Origin: Rhodococcus sp. 06-462-5 | GTDB lineage: Bacteria > Actinomycetota > Actinomycetes > Mycobacteriales > Mycobacteriaceae | Length of the DNA stretch: 64,000 nt | Direction of reading: 5' to 3' | Assembly: GCF_002258315.1 (NCBI RefSeq) | Contig: NZ_NOYD01000051.1 | Coordinates: 1-64,000 of the forward strand | Shown: positions 53,248 to 62,612 of the stretch, piece by piece | Layout: each line of letters starts with the position of its first letter | How positions within the stretch are numbered: the stretch's first letter is position 1 | Notes under the pieces: generated by a model | The model's database searches: none | The model's input: only the letters and a program-made list of their open reading frames with translations | What the model was told of the DNA's origin: nothing | Position numbers and translations under genes: made by a program

Positions 53248-54596
53248 AAGTTCTACCGAAAGTGGTTGTCGCGACCTCGCTCGCGACGACCTTGGTGGTG
53301 TCCGGATGTGCCGGTGCCGGCTCGTTCGGTGGTGACGGTGACGGGACGACGATCACCGTCGCGATCGTCTCGAATTCGCAGATGTCCGATGCCATCTCGC
53401 TGGCTCCCGAGTTCGAGGCGGAGAACCCTGGCATCAACCTGAAGTTCGTGTCGCTGTCGGAGAACGAGGCCCGTGCCAAGATCACGGCCTCGGTCGCGAC
53501 CGGCGGCGGCGAGTTCGACGTGGTGATGATCAGCAACTTCGAGACTCCGCAGTGGGCCGAGAACGGTTGGTTGACCAACCTTTCCGAGTATGCGGACGCC
53601 ACGCCGGGGTACGACGAGGACGACTTCATTCCGACGTTGAAGGAGTCGCTGTCGTACGAGGGCAGCATGTACTCGGTGCCGTTCTACGGCGAGTCGTCGT
53701 TCCTGATGTACCGCAAGGATCTGATGGAGGCCGCAGGCATCACGATGCCGGAGGAGCCGACGTGGCAGCAGGTGGCCGATGCCGCCGCGGCACTGGACAG
53801 CCCCGGTCTCTCCGGAATCTGCCTGCGCGGCAAGCCCGGTTGGGGTGAGGTGCTCGCGCCGCTCAACACCGTCATCAACGCATTCGGCGGCCGCTGGTAC
53901 GACGAGAACTGGAACGCTCAGTTGAACAGTCCCGAGGTACGCGAAGCCGTGCAGTTCTACGTCGACACCGTGCGTGAGCACGGTCAGGCCGGCGCGGCCA
54001 CCAGTGGCTTCAGCGAGTGCGGAACGCAACTCTCGCAGGGCAACACCGCAATGTGGTACGACGCGACCTCGGCCGTCTCGGTGCTGGAGGATCCGTCGTC
54101 GAGCAACGTCGTCGGGCAGATCGGTTACGCCAAGGCCCCGTCGGCGGCCAAGGGCGACAACGGCTGGCTGTACTCCTGGGCACTGGGCATCCCCAAGACC
54201 AGCGAGGCCCCCGACGACGCGTGGAAGTTCGTCTCGTGGATGACCAGCAAGGAGTACCTGAACAAGGTCGGAAACGAACTCGGTTGGGAGCGTGTGCCTC
54301 CCGGAAGTCGTCTCTCGACCTACGAGATTCCCGAGTACGCGGAGGCGTCGGCCGCCTACGGTCAGCTGACCCTCGACTCCATCGACAGTGCCGACCCGAA
54401 CGACCCCACCGTGGATCCGGTTCCGTACACCGGAGTCCAGTTCCTGACCATTCCGGAGTTCCAGGACCTCGGTACCCGGGTCAGCCAACAGATCAGTGCC
54501 GCGATCGCCGGACAGATCAGCGTCGACGACGCGCTCGACCAAGCGCAGCAGTACGCCGAAGTGGTCGGCAAGACGTATCAGGAGGACCAGGGATGA
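53244..54596 (+). CDS. Polyol/sugar ABC transporter substrate-binding lipoprotein
   Basis: Family 1 binding protein of 450 residues. The signal peptide ends in VVSGC, a lipobox. GITMPEEPTWQQ, NAFGGRWYDENW and GYAKAPSA fit CUT1-type sugar/polyol binders. GTG 53244 overlaps the regulator stop (GTGA) and follows GAAAGG. Presumed to bind mannitol, sorbitol or arabitol given the dehydrogenases opposite. Confidence 0.93.
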   Translation: MKVLPKVVVATSLATTLVVSGCAGAGSFGGDGDGTTITVAIVSNSQMSDAISLAPEFEAENPGINLKFVSLSENEARAKITASVATGGGEFDVVMISNFETPQWAENGWLTNLSEYADATPGYDEDDFIPTLKESLSYEGSMYSVPFYGESSFLMYRKDLMEAAGITMPEEPTWQQVADAAAALDSPGLSGICLRGKPGWGEVLAPLNTVINAFGGRWYDENWNAQLNSPEVREAVQFYVDTVREHGQAGAATSGFSECGTQLSQGNTAMWYDATSAVSVLEDPSSSNVVGQIGYAKAPSAAKGDNGWLYSWALGIPKTSEAPDDAWKFVSWMTSKEYLNKVGNELGWERVPPGSRLSTYEIPEYAEASAAYGQLTLDSIDSADPNDPTVDPVPYTGVQFLTIPEFQDLGTRVSQQISAAIAGQISVDDALDQAQQYAEVVGKTYQEDQG

Positions 54597-55543
54597 CCAC
54601 CACCGAAGAACGGACGGCTCCGGCCGAACCGGAGAAGTTCGTACCGAGACCGAGAACGATCTCCAAGGCCGAGGGGTGGCGTCGACGCGGACCGCTGTTG
54701 CCGGCGTTGGTGTTCGCCATCATCGTCACCCAGATTCCGTTCCTGTTCACGCTGTACTACTCGACGCAGTCCTGGAACCTCGTTCGTCCGGGTTCGCGTG
54801 AGTTCAACGGCCTGAACAACTACATCGACGTCTTCCGCGACAGTCAGTTCCGCGAGGTCGCGATGAACACCGTGATCATGATCGTCGGAACGGTGATCAT
54901 TTCGGTGGTCCTCGGTCTGGCCCTCGCTCTGCTGCTCGATCGAAAGTTCATCGGACGCAGCCTCATTCGTACCCTGTTGATCACCCCGTTCCTCGTCACG
55001 CCGGTCGCCGGTGCGCTGATCTGGAAGACGACGATGTTCGATCCCGTCTTCGGTCTGATCAACTTCGCGCTGAGCCCGTTCGGGGTCGGTGAGATCGACT
55101 GGGTCTCGCGGTTCCCACTGGCCGCGGTCATGACGAACCTGGTGTGGCAGTGGACGCCGTTCATGATGCTGCTGATCCTCGCCGGATTGCAGTCGATGCC
55201 CAAGGACATCGCCGAGGCCGCACGCGTCGACGGGGCAGGCCCGTTCAAACTCTTCCGTGAGTTGACGTTGCCGCACCTGCGCCGGTTCATCGAACTGGGC
55301 ACCGTCCTCGGTGCGATCTACCTCGTCAACACTTTCGACGCCGTGTACATGATGACCTCCGGTGGACCGGGAGTCGCGTCGGCGAACCTGCCGTTCTACA
55401 TCTACCAACGTGCCTTCCTCGGCTTCGACATCGGTCAGGCCGCGGCCATGGGTGTCGTCACCGTGGTGGCGACCATCGTCCTCAGCACCCTGGCGCTGAG
55501 ATTGATCTTCAAGAGCTTCAGCGCAAACGAGGAGGCGGCGTGA
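54593..55543 (+). CDS. Sugar/polyol ABC transporter permease (MalF-like)
   Basis: Membrane permease of 316 residues with about six membrane segments after a charged N-terminus. LFTLYYSTQSWNLVRPG and the EAA loop AARVDGAGPFKLFRELTLP are characteristic. ATGA overlap with the binding protein. Partner of the following permease. Confidence 0.93.
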   Translation: MTTTEERTAPAEPEKFVPRPRTISKAEGWRRRGPLLPALVFAIIVTQIPFLFTLYYSTQSWNLVRPGSREFNGLNNYIDVFRDSQFREVAMNTVIMIVGTVIISVVLGLALALLLDRKFIGRSLIRTLLITPFLVTPVAGALIWKTTMFDPVFGLINFALSPFGVGEIDWVSRFPLAAVMTNLVWQWTPFMMLLILAGLQSMPKDIAEAARVDGAGPFKLFRELTLPHLRRFIELGTVLGAIYLVNTFDAVYMMTSGGPGVASANLPFYIYQRAFLGFDIGQAAAMGVVTVVATIVLSTLALRLIFKSFSANEEAA

Positions 55544-56427
55544 TGAGCACGGCAACCACGAGCAAGAAGAAGGCCGTCCCGCAGACCTCCGACGGCCAGG
55601 ACATTCGCAAGAAGAGCAAGTGGGGCCCGGGTACGGTCTGGTCGTTCGTCGCCTGGGTGGCAGGCATCGCCTTCTTCTTCCCGGTGCTCTGGATGGTCAT
55701 CACCGGCTTCAAGCAGGAGGCCGACGCCTACTCCAACCCGCCGAAGCTGATCTTCACCCCAACCCTCGATCAGTACCGAGGGGTCCTCGAGAGCGGCATC
55801 GGGACCACCCTGCTGAACTCGGCGTTCGCGACGATCGTCTCGACGATTCTCGTTCTGCTGCTGGGTGTTCCGGCGGCGTTTGCACTGTCACTGCGGCCGG
55901 TGAAGAAGACCCAGGACGTGCTGTTCTTCTTCATCTCCACCAAGATGCTGCCCGTCGTGGCCGTCATCGTTCCGCTGTACGTCATCGTCGGTGACATCGG
56001 CATGCTCGACAACATCTGGGCGTTGGTGATTCTCTACACCGCGATGAACCTTCCGATCGCCGTGTGGATGATGCGCTCGTTCTTCATGGAGGTGCCGTCG
56101 GAGCTGCTCGAGGCCGCCAGCATGGACGGTGCATCGCTGTGGACCTCGGTACGCGAGGTGATCCTGCCGCTCGTGTCTCCCGGCATCGCGGCGACGTCGT
56201 TGATCTGCGTGATCTTCTCGTGGAACGAGTTCTTCTTCGCCGTCAACCTCACTGCCGTTCAGGCTCAGACGATTCCGGTGTACCTCGTCGGATTCATCAC
56301 CGGCCAGGGCCTGTACTGGGCCCAGCTGTCCGCCGCTGCGACGTTCGCAGCACTCCCCGTCGTCCTTGCCGGATGGTTCGCGCAGAACAAGCTCGTGCGC
56401 GGCCTGTCCTTCGGCGCCATCAAATAG
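55543..56427 (+). CDS. Sugar/polyol ABC transporter permease (MalG-like)
   Basis: Permease of 294 residues. FFPVLWMVITGFKQEADAY starts the membrane domain and the EAA loop is AASMDGASLWTSVREVILP. ATG 55543 overlaps the previous stop by one base and follows GAGGAGG. Forms the channel with the MalF-like subunit. Confidence 0.93.
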   Translation: MSTATTSKKKAVPQTSDGQDIRKKSKWGPGTVWSFVAWVAGIAFFFPVLWMVITGFKQEADAYSNPPKLIFTPTLDQYRGVLESGIGTTLLNSAFATIVSTILVLLLGVPAAFALSLRPVKKTQDVLFFFISTKMLPVVAVIVPLYVIVGDIGMLDNIWALVILYTAMNLPIAVWMMRSFFMEVPSELLEAASMDGASLWTSVREVILPLVSPGIAATSLICVIFSWNEFFFAVNLTAVQAQTIPVYLVGFITGQGLYWAQLSAAATFAALPVVLAGWFAQNKLVRGLSFGAIK

Positions 56428-56438
56428 GAGAAAGTCTC

Positions 56439-57545
56439 ATGGCTGCAATCACGTACAAGAAGGCATCCTGCGTCTACGAAGGTGCCGATTCGCTCGCCGT
56501 CGATTCCCTCGACCTCGACATCAAGGATGGCGAGTTCGTCGTCCTGGTCGGACCGTCCGGCTCCGGCAAGTCCACTGCCCTGCGGATGCTCGCCGGTCTC
56601 GAGGAGATCGACGGTGGTGCAATCGAAATCGGCGGCAAGAACATGGTGGGCGTTCCGTCCAAGGACCGCGACATCGCCATGGTCTTCCAGAACTACGCGC
56701 TCTACCCCAACAAGACCGTCGGGGAGAACATGGGCTTCGCGCTCAAGATGCGCGGAGTGAGCCTCGAGAAGCGTCAGGCACGCGTCGCGGAAGCGGCCCG
56801 TCTGCTCGATCTCACCGAGTACCTCGATCGCAAGCCCGGCAAGCTCTCGGGTGGCCAGCGTCAGCGAGTTGCCATGGGCCGCGCCATCGTTCGTGAGCCA
56901 CAGGTGTTCTGCATGGACGAGCCGCTGTCCAACCTCGACGCCAAGCTGCGGGTGCAGACACGTACGCAGATCGCCGCGTTGCAGCGCAGGCTCGGCACCA
57001 CGACGGTGTACGTCACCCACGATCAGGTCGAGGCCATGACGATGGGCGATCGCGTCGCCGTCCTGCGCGGCGGAAAACTGCAGCAGTTCGCCTCTCCCAC
57101 AGACCTGTACGACAACCCCGTCAACGCGTTCGTCGCAGGATTCATCGGCTCCCCGGCAATGAACCTGATGACGGTACCGATCGGCTCGGGCGGCGTGCAG
57201 ATCGGTAAGTTCCTGCTCCCGCTCGAGCGCGACGAACTGACCAAGCTCGCGAGCCTGGGTATCGACGAGGTCACCATCGGAATGCGGCCCGAGAACCTCG
57301 GCATCGTCCACGGAGGCGGCGAGGGCTTCGAGGGCAAGGTCGATCTCATCGAGGAGCTGGGCAGCGAGTCCTACGTCTACGCACACCTCGACGACCCGAA
57401 GGTCAAGGGACTCGACGGGGGACCGGTGTCGTTGGTCGCGCGTTCGGCGGTGCGTGCTCCGGCGAAGATCGGCGAGAGCATCGGCCTGACGCGTCTCGAC
57501 GGTGCGATCCACCTCTTCCACCCCGAGACGGGGGAGCGCATCTAA
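56439..57545 (+). CDS. Sugar/polyol ABC transporter ATP-binding protein (UgpC/MsmK-like)
   Basis: ATPase of 368 residues: Walker A GPSGSGKST, signature LSGGQRQRVA, Walker B FCMDEPLSNLDAK, and a C-terminal regulatory (TOBE-like) domain from about 240. It ends the transporter operon. ATG follows AGGAG. This ATPase type can serve several sugar importers. Confidence 0.94.
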   Translation: MAAITYKKASCVYEGADSLAVDSLDLDIKDGEFVVLVGPSGSGKSTALRMLAGLEEIDGGAIEIGGKNMVGVPSKDRDIAMVFQNYALYPNKTVGENMGFALKMRGVSLEKRQARVAEAARLLDLTEYLDRKPGKLSGGQRQRVAMGRAIVREPQVFCMDEPLSNLDAKLRVQTRTQIAALQRRLGTTTVYVTHDQVEAMTMGDRVAVLRGGKLQQFASPTDLYDNPVNAFVAGFIGSPAMNLMTVPIGSGGVQIGKFLLPLERDELTKLASLGIDEVTIGMRPENLGIVHGGGEGFEGKVDLIEELGSESYVYAHLDDPKVKGLDGGPVSLVARSAVRAPAKIGESIGLTRLDGAIHLFHPETGERI

Positions 57546-58015
57546 CGCGGCTGGTACGGGGTCTTTCGGGCGAGGATCAGTGCCGTCAGAAGCGCGGTAC
57601 CCCAGAGCAGGAAGATGCCGTCGAAGAACAGGTGCCCGTACTTGACGTTTCGATTTTCGTCCGAGGCGATCAAGCCGATCGCCGCGCCGACGAACGACGC
57701 TCCGCCCCAGAGGATCAGCAGCACCGAGCCGGGCCAGGATATGCCGAGAATCAACGACGGCAGCCGGGTCCGGTTCTGTGCTGCCAGGCGTGGCCGGTTC
57801 ATGTACGCGAGGGCCGGAAGAATTGCCGCTGCGAGCTTGACCAGCGTAAGTACAAGCAGGGCCGTTCGCGCTGTCTCCGGTTCGCTGTCGACCCACTCCG
57901 TGGCGAAGGAGCCGACGGTATCGAGCATCCACCGTCCACCTGCGGCCCAATAGCCGGAAGATGCTGCGTGGACTATCCCCAGTGCACATGCGATCGCGAA
58001 GTATCCGATGGCCAC
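57542..58015 (-). CDS. DUF3995-type membrane protein
   Basis: Small membrane protein of 157 residues with about four hydrophobic segments. GIVHAASSGYWAAGG near the start resembles the DUF3995 family, which has no known function. The GTG start is the first in frame. It overlaps the ATPase gene's stop by 4 bp on the other strand and diverges from the acyl-CoA ligase gene. Confidence 0.7.
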   Translation of the reverse strand: MAIGYFAIACALGIVHAASSGYWAAGGRWMLDTVGSFATEWVDSEPETARTALLVLTLVKLAAAILPALAYMNRPRLAAQNRTRLPSLILGISWPGSVLLILWGGASFVGAAIGLIASDENRNVKYGHLFFDGIFLLWGTALLTALILARKTPYQPR

Positions 58016-58037
58016 GGTGGTCGAGGCTAGCCGAGTT

Positions 58038-58059
58038 GCTACCCCCGTTCAGGGGTAGC
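58038..58059. promoter_or_regulatory. Inverted repeat before the acyl-CoA ligase
   Basis: GCTACCCC and GGGGTAGC flank a 6-base loop. It lies in the 104-bp gap between the divergent DUF3995 and ligase genes, 60 bp upstream of the ligase start. It could be an operator. Confidence 0.5.
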
Positions 58060-58119
58060 GAGCAATTGTTCATCTCACCTACCGTGGCGGTGACGGGCAT
58101 CACAGGCGCAGGAGGAAGC

Positions 58120-59808
58120 ATGGCCGAATCGGCATACACGGCATTCAGGGACGCACGCGATCTACTACTCGACGCCTACGGCGAGTACGACCGCGCAGTA
58201 GCAACTTTCGAATGGCCGTCGTTCGGTGAGACGTTCAATTGGGCGATCGATTGGTTCGATGCGATCGCGCGAGGCAACGACGGCACCGCGCTGTGGATAG
58301 TCGAGGAGGACGGCAGCGAGGCAAAGTACAGCTTCGACGATGTCGCTCGTCGCTCCGACCAGGTCGCCCGGTGGCTCGAGCAACAGGGAATCGGCCGCGG
58401 CGACTCGGTGATCCTGATGCTCGGCAATCAGGTGGAGCTGTGGGAAGCGATGCTCGCGGTGATGAAGCTGGGCGCGGTGTTGATGCCGACCACCACGGCC
58501 ATCGGATCCGCCGACCTGACCGATCGCGTGGTACGCGGCAATGCGCGCGCCGTGATCGTGAACCCCTCGGACACCGGCAAATTCGACGACGTCCCCGGTG
58601 ACTACCTGCGTATCGCCACCTCCGCCTGTGACGGTTGGGTCGACTATTCCGGGGCCCGTGACGTCGAGGCTGTACCGTTCGAGTCGGTGACCGCTCCCAC
58701 CGACCGACTGCTGATGTACTTCACCTCCGGCACCACCAGCAAGCCCAAGCTCGTCGAGCACACTCAGATCTCCTATCCCGTAGGGCATCTGAGCACCATG
58801 TACTTCCTCGGGCTGCGTCCCGGCGACGTGCACCTGAACATCAGCTCCCCGGGGTGGGCCAAGCACGCATGGAGTTGCTTCTTCGCCCCATGGATCGCCG
58901 AGGCGACGATCTTCATCTACAACTACGGCAAATTCGACGCGAAAGCACTGCTCGAGCAGATCCGACGGGCCGAGGTGACGACGTTCTGCGCACCACCGAC
59001 CGTGTGGCGCATGCTGATTCAAGCGGACCTCGCCGGCGGCGGTGGATCGCTGCGCGAGGCCATCGGAGCCGGGGAACCGCTCAACCCCGAGGTGATCTCG
59101 CGGGTCCAGCAGGAGTGGGGCCTCAGTATCCGCGACGGGTTCGGGCAGACCGAAACCACTGCACTGGTGGCCAACACGCCCGGTGCGGTACTCAAGTCCG
59201 GCTCCATGGGGAGGCCGTTGCCGGGCGTGCCGGTGGTGATCGTCGACCCCACCACCGGCGAACTCGCCGACGAGGGCGAGATCTGCCTCGACCTCGCCCA
59301 GAATCCGTTCAACCTGATGACCGGCTACCTCGGCGATCCCGAGCGCAACGCCACCGTCATGGCCGACGGCTACTACCACACCGGCGACGTCGCATCACGG
59401 GACTCCGAGGGCTACATCACCTATGTCGGCCGCACCGACGACGTGTTCAAGGCCTCCGATTACAAGATCTCCCCGTTCGAGCTCGAAAGCGTACTGATCG
59501 AACACCCCGCCGTTGCCGAGGCAGCAGTGGTGCCCGCCCCCGACGAGACGCGGCTGGCCGTACCCAAGGCATACGTGGCATTGGCGTCGGGCTGGGAACC
59601 CAACGAGGACACGGCATTCGAGATTCTCAAGTACGCCCGAGAGCACCTGGCACCGTTCCTGCGTGTACGCCGTATCGAGTTCTTCGAGCTACCGAAAACG
59701 ATCTCCGGCAAGATCCGTCGAGTGGAATTGCGTGCTCGTGAGGATGCGGCCGTGGGTCCGCTCGAGACCGAGTGGCGGGACGACCAGTTTCCTGCGCTGA
59801 AGAGGTGA
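58120..59808 (+). CDS. Acyl-CoA synthetase (AMP-forming)
   Basis: Ligase of 562 residues that activates a carboxylic acid with ATP and CoA. YFTSGTTSKPK is the phosphate loop, DGFGQTETT the A5 motif, YHTGD the A7 motif and KTISGKIRR contains the catalytic lysine. The region FDDVARRSDQVARW fits the medium-chain/benzoate-like branch. ATG follows GGAGGAAGC. Its stop codon lies inside a tandem repeat. Substrate likely a medium-chain or aromatic acid; uncertain. Confidence 0.9.
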   Translation: MAESAYTAFRDARDLLLDAYGEYDRAVATFEWPSFGETFNWAIDWFDAIARGNDGTALWIVEEDGSEAKYSFDDVARRSDQVARWLEQQGIGRGDSVILMLGNQVELWEAMLAVMKLGAVLMPTTTAIGSADLTDRVVRGNARAVIVNPSDTGKFDDVPGDYLRIATSACDGWVDYSGARDVEAVPFESVTAPTDRLLMYFTSGTTSKPKLVEHTQISYPVGHLSTMYFLGLRPGDVHLNISSPGWAKHAWSCFFAPWIAEATIFIYNYGKFDAKALLEQIRRAEVTTFCAPPTVWRMLIQADLAGGGGSLREAIGAGEPLNPEVISRVQQEWGLSIRDGFGQTETTALVANTPGAVLKSGSMGRPLPGVPVVIVDPTTGELADEGEICLDLAQNPFNLMTGYLGDPERNATVMADGYYHTGDVASRDSEGYITYVGRTDDVFKASDYKISPFELESVLIEHPAVAEAAVVPAPDETRLAVPKAYVALASGWEPNEDTAFEILKYAREHLAPFLRVRRIEFFELPKTISGKIRRVELRAREDAAVGPLETEWRDDQFPALKR

Positions 59809-59990
59809 TGTGACTGTCCACAAGTTGCCTGCGGAGACGGGATCCCGATTCTCGAGGTGAATAGTGGACACTCAGGTCAGTTGGTGCGGGCGCGCAGGGT
59901 TTCGCTTGCCGTAGGTGATGTGACTGTCCACTATTTGCGGTGGGAGGCGGGATCCCGATTCTCGAGGCGAATAGTGGACACCCAGGTCAG
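59803..59990. repeat. Two direct 78-bp repeats between convergent genes
   Basis: Units 59803-59880 and 59913-59990 are similar along their whole length (gatcccgattctcgag is identical), 110 bp apart. Each has an inner inverted repeat: GTCCACTATTTGC and GCGAATAGTGGAC in unit 2. Unit 1 includes the ligase stop; unit 2 includes the hydrolase stop. Confidence 0.85.
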
Positions 59991-60772
59991 TGGTCCCAGA
60001 ACTGTGCGAGAGCGCCGAGGACCTCTTCGGATGCGGCCATCGTCGTCGCGTGGTCGAATCCGCGGATGACATGCAATTCGGAGTTCGGTACCAACGCTGC
60101 GGCAGCTCTGGTGTCGTCGAGCCTGGTGCCGTCCTGAGAGCCGACGTAGAACAGCGACGGCTGGGTGAACTGCTGCAACGTCTCGTCCGGTAGTCCGGGA
60201 TCGGCATCATTGGCTCGGATGTACGCGGCCATGGCCTGAGCGTCGTTGGCGGAGAACACCGCTCGCGTACCGGGATCGATGGGGAACATGCGGTGGCTGC
60301 TCCACACCTCGAGAAAGCCGTCCATGCCGCGCTGCTCCAACACATCCGCGCACCCGGGAAAGAACAGGCGATCGAACGCGCCGGCCTGAGCGCCGTGACT
60401 ACCGCCGCCGACGGCCAGTGATCGCACTCGCTCGGGCTTCGCCGCGGTCAACGCCAAGCCCGCCCTGGCCCCGAACGAGTACCCCAGATAGTCGACGGTG
60501 TCGACACCCACTGCGTCGAGCACTGCCGTCAGATCGCCGACGATGGTGCTCATCGCATACGCGTCGGGAGTATGCGGCTTCTCGCTGCGGCCGTGCCCGC
60601 GACTGTCGATCAGAATCAACTGCCGACTGCCGCGCAGCGCCTTCACATAGCCGAACGTCCGCCAGATCGTGTGTGTCAGAAAACTGCCGTGCACCATCAA
60701 CAATGGCGGCCCGGACCCCACCACCGTGTACGCGATCCGTGTCCCATCGTCTGCATTCGAGGCGTACTCCAC
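59987..60772 (-). CDS. Alpha/beta hydrolase
   Basis: Predicted esterase-like enzyme of 261 residues. LLMVHGSF is the oxyanion region, GYSFGARAG contains the nucleophile serine and the C-terminal GFDHATTM the histidine. GTG 60772 was chosen because GAGGGG lies upstream, though the spacing is long; another GTG at 60799 lies in a repeat. Convergent with the acyl-CoA ligase. Substrate unknown. Confidence 0.85.
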   Translation of the reverse strand: MEYASNADDGTRIAYTVVGSGPPLLMVHGSFLTHTIWRTFGYVKALRGSRQLILIDSRGHGRSEKPHTPDAYAMSTIVGDLTAVLDAVGVDTVDYLGYSFGARAGLALTAAKPERVRSLAVGGGSHGAQAGAFDRLFFPGCADVLEQRGMDGFLEVWSSHRMFPIDPGTRAVFSANDAQAMAAYIRANDADPGLPDETLQQFTQPSLFYVGSQDGTRLDDTRAAAALVPNSELHVIRGFDHATTMAASEEVLGALAQFWDH

Positions 60773-60796
60773 CCCGCGATTCTTGCCCCTCGAGTC

Positions 60797-60878
60797 CACT
60801 CAACGTGACATTGACCCCCCCAAAAGGTCACTCAACGTGACATTGACCCCCGAAAAGTGCACTAGATGTCACATTGAC
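60797..60878. repeat. Three tandem repeats of about 31 bp
   Basis: CACTCAACGTGACATTGAC occurs at 60797 and 60829 exactly, and as CACTAGATGTCACATTGAC at 60860, each followed by a C-rich tract and, after the first two, an A-run. The third copy contains the stop codon of the ABC-F gene. The unit spacing is 32 and 31 bp. Confidence 0.85.
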
Positions 60879-62479
60879 TCCCCACGGGCGGACGCTTCTT
60901 GGGCGGACTCGGCGGGCTCGGCGGTCGGGGTGAGGTCGATGGTGCGGGTGGGGGCGATGGCGTCGAGGAACGGTCGATCGTGGCTGGCGATGATCAGCGC
61001 ACCCTCGAATTTCTCGAGTGCGTCGATGAGGTGCTGTCGGCTGGTGATGTCGAGGTTGTTGGTCGGCTCGTCGAGCATCAGTAGTTTCGGGGCAGGTTCT
61101 GCCAGCAGGATTCGCGCCAGTGCAGCCCGCAGTCGCTCTCCTCCGGAGAGGGTGGCGACGACGGCGTCGGCGTCGGATCCGCGGAACAGGAAGCGGGCGA
61201 GTTGGCCTCGGATCTGTTCGGCGGTGGCCTGTGGGGCGACGTCGGATACGTTCTCGGCGACGGTGCGGGATTCGTCGAAGACGTCGAGTCGCTGCGGTAG
61301 GTACTTCCACGGCACCTCTGCCCCGGTGGCGTCCAGAGCCCGCAACAGGGTGGTCTTGCCGCTGCCGTTCGGTCCGATCAGGGCGATGCGTTCGGGACCG
61401 ACGACAGTGACCTCCTCGTGGGTCAGAACAATCTGTCCCGGATGTACTTTCGTTGCCGGGAGGTCGACGCGTATCTCGCGGTCGTCGCGCACGAGGTCCT
61501 CGGCGGCCGAGAGCGACGACCGGGCATCGTCGACGCGATCGGTGTGGGTTCCGCGGAGTTTACCTGCCGATTCCTGGGCCGCCCGCTTGCGTCGGCCTGC
61601 AAGGATCGGAGGCACGCGCTTCTGCTCTTCCATCTTCTTGCCGAAGCGCTGACGCCGATCGAGTTTGATTCGGGTGTCGATCAATTCGCGTTCCTGCTTG
61701 CGGACGTCGTTCTTGGCATCGCGCACCGTGGCCCGTGCCGCCTCCTGTTCGGCATCGACGACCGAGCGATAGTGCCGATAGTTGCCGCCGAACATGCGCA
61801 GCCGCGAGGCTCCGCTGCGCTCTGCCCGCACCTCGGCGATGGAGTCGACGCGTTCGAGCAGCTCGAGATCGTGAGTACACACGATCAGCACGCCTGCATA
61901 GCCGTCGACCGCCGTGTACAAGCGTTCTCGCGCAACGTGATCGAGGTTGTTGGTCGGTTCGTCCAGCAGCAGCACATCAGGCTCGGCCAGTAACTCCGCA
62001 GTGAGCGCGAGCAGCATGGCCTCGCCGCCCGACAGGGTGCCGACTCGGCGATCGAGGTCGTCGAGGGAGCCGACGATGCCGCCGAGGCCGAGCTTGTCCA
62101 GCAATGCCAGAGCACGCTCCTCGACGTCCCACGCCGACCCGACGGTTGCGAAGTCTTCCTCGTCGGCGGAACCGGATTCGATGCGGTGCAGCGCTTTTCT
62201 CACCGAATCGATGGCCAGCACCCGATCCACGGGGAGAGCGGGGTCCAGTGTGAAGTCCTGGCGCAGGTACCCCAAGACGCCCGGCATCGAGATGGAACCC
62301 CGCTGCGGTGTCAATTCTCCGGCGAGCAATCTCAGCAGGGTCGACTTCCCCGCACCATTGGAACCGATGAGACCCGTTGTGCCGCTGGGGAATATGGCCG
62401 ACAGGGCGTCGAACACCGGGTCTCCGTCGGGCCAGGCGAATGTCAGGCCCGAGACGGACAGTGATGACGAATGAGGCAT
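60869..62479 (-). CDS. ABC-F family ATPase
   Basis: Soluble protein of 536 residues with two ATPase domains. Walker A is GSNGAGKST in the first and GPNGSGKTT in the second; both have LSGGE signatures and LLDEPTNNLD. The charged linker (about 235-310) includes RKQERELIDTRIK. ABC-F proteins act on the ribosome; some give resistance to macrolides and related drugs, others tune translation. ATG 62479 follows GGGAG. Function within the family not determined. Confidence 0.92.
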   Translation of the reverse strand: MPHSSSLSVSGLTFAWPDGDPVFDALSAIFPSGTTGLIGSNGAGKSTLLRLLAGELTPQRGSISMPGVLGYLRQDFTLDPALPVDRVLAIDSVRKALHRIESGSADEEDFATVGSAWDVEERALALLDKLGLGGIVGSLDDLDRRVGTLSGGEAMLLALTAELLAEPDVLLLDEPTNNLDHVARERLYTAVDGYAGVLIVCTHDLELLERVDSIAEVRAERSGASRLRMFGGNYRHYRSVVDAEQEAARATVRDAKNDVRKQERELIDTRIKLDRRQRFGKKMEEQKRVPPILAGRRKRAAQESAGKLRGTHTDRVDDARSSLSAAEDLVRDDREIRVDLPATKVHPGQIVLTHEEVTVVGPERIALIGPNGSGKTTLLRALDATGAEVPWKYLPQRLDVFDESRTVAENVSDVAPQATAEQIRGQLARFLFRGSDADAVVATLSGGERLRAALARILLAEPAPKLLMLDEPTNNLDITSRQHLIDALEKFEGALIIASHDRPFLDAIAPTRTIDLTPTAEPAESAQEASARGESM

Positions 62480-62612
62480 GGTTGCTCCCAAGGTGTGCGT
62501 GCGATGGATCTGCAGGCGTCTAGAACCTTTGGAAGAGCAATGGCCTCTCCGAATCTGTGGGCAGCAGGGCGAAGGCCACGCTAGCCCCGAACCGGGCGAG
62601 CACGCAAGCGAT

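Noticed and set aside
60797..60878. A CRISPR array
   Set aside because: Only three units, with short and similar spacers of 12-13 bases, and no cas genes.
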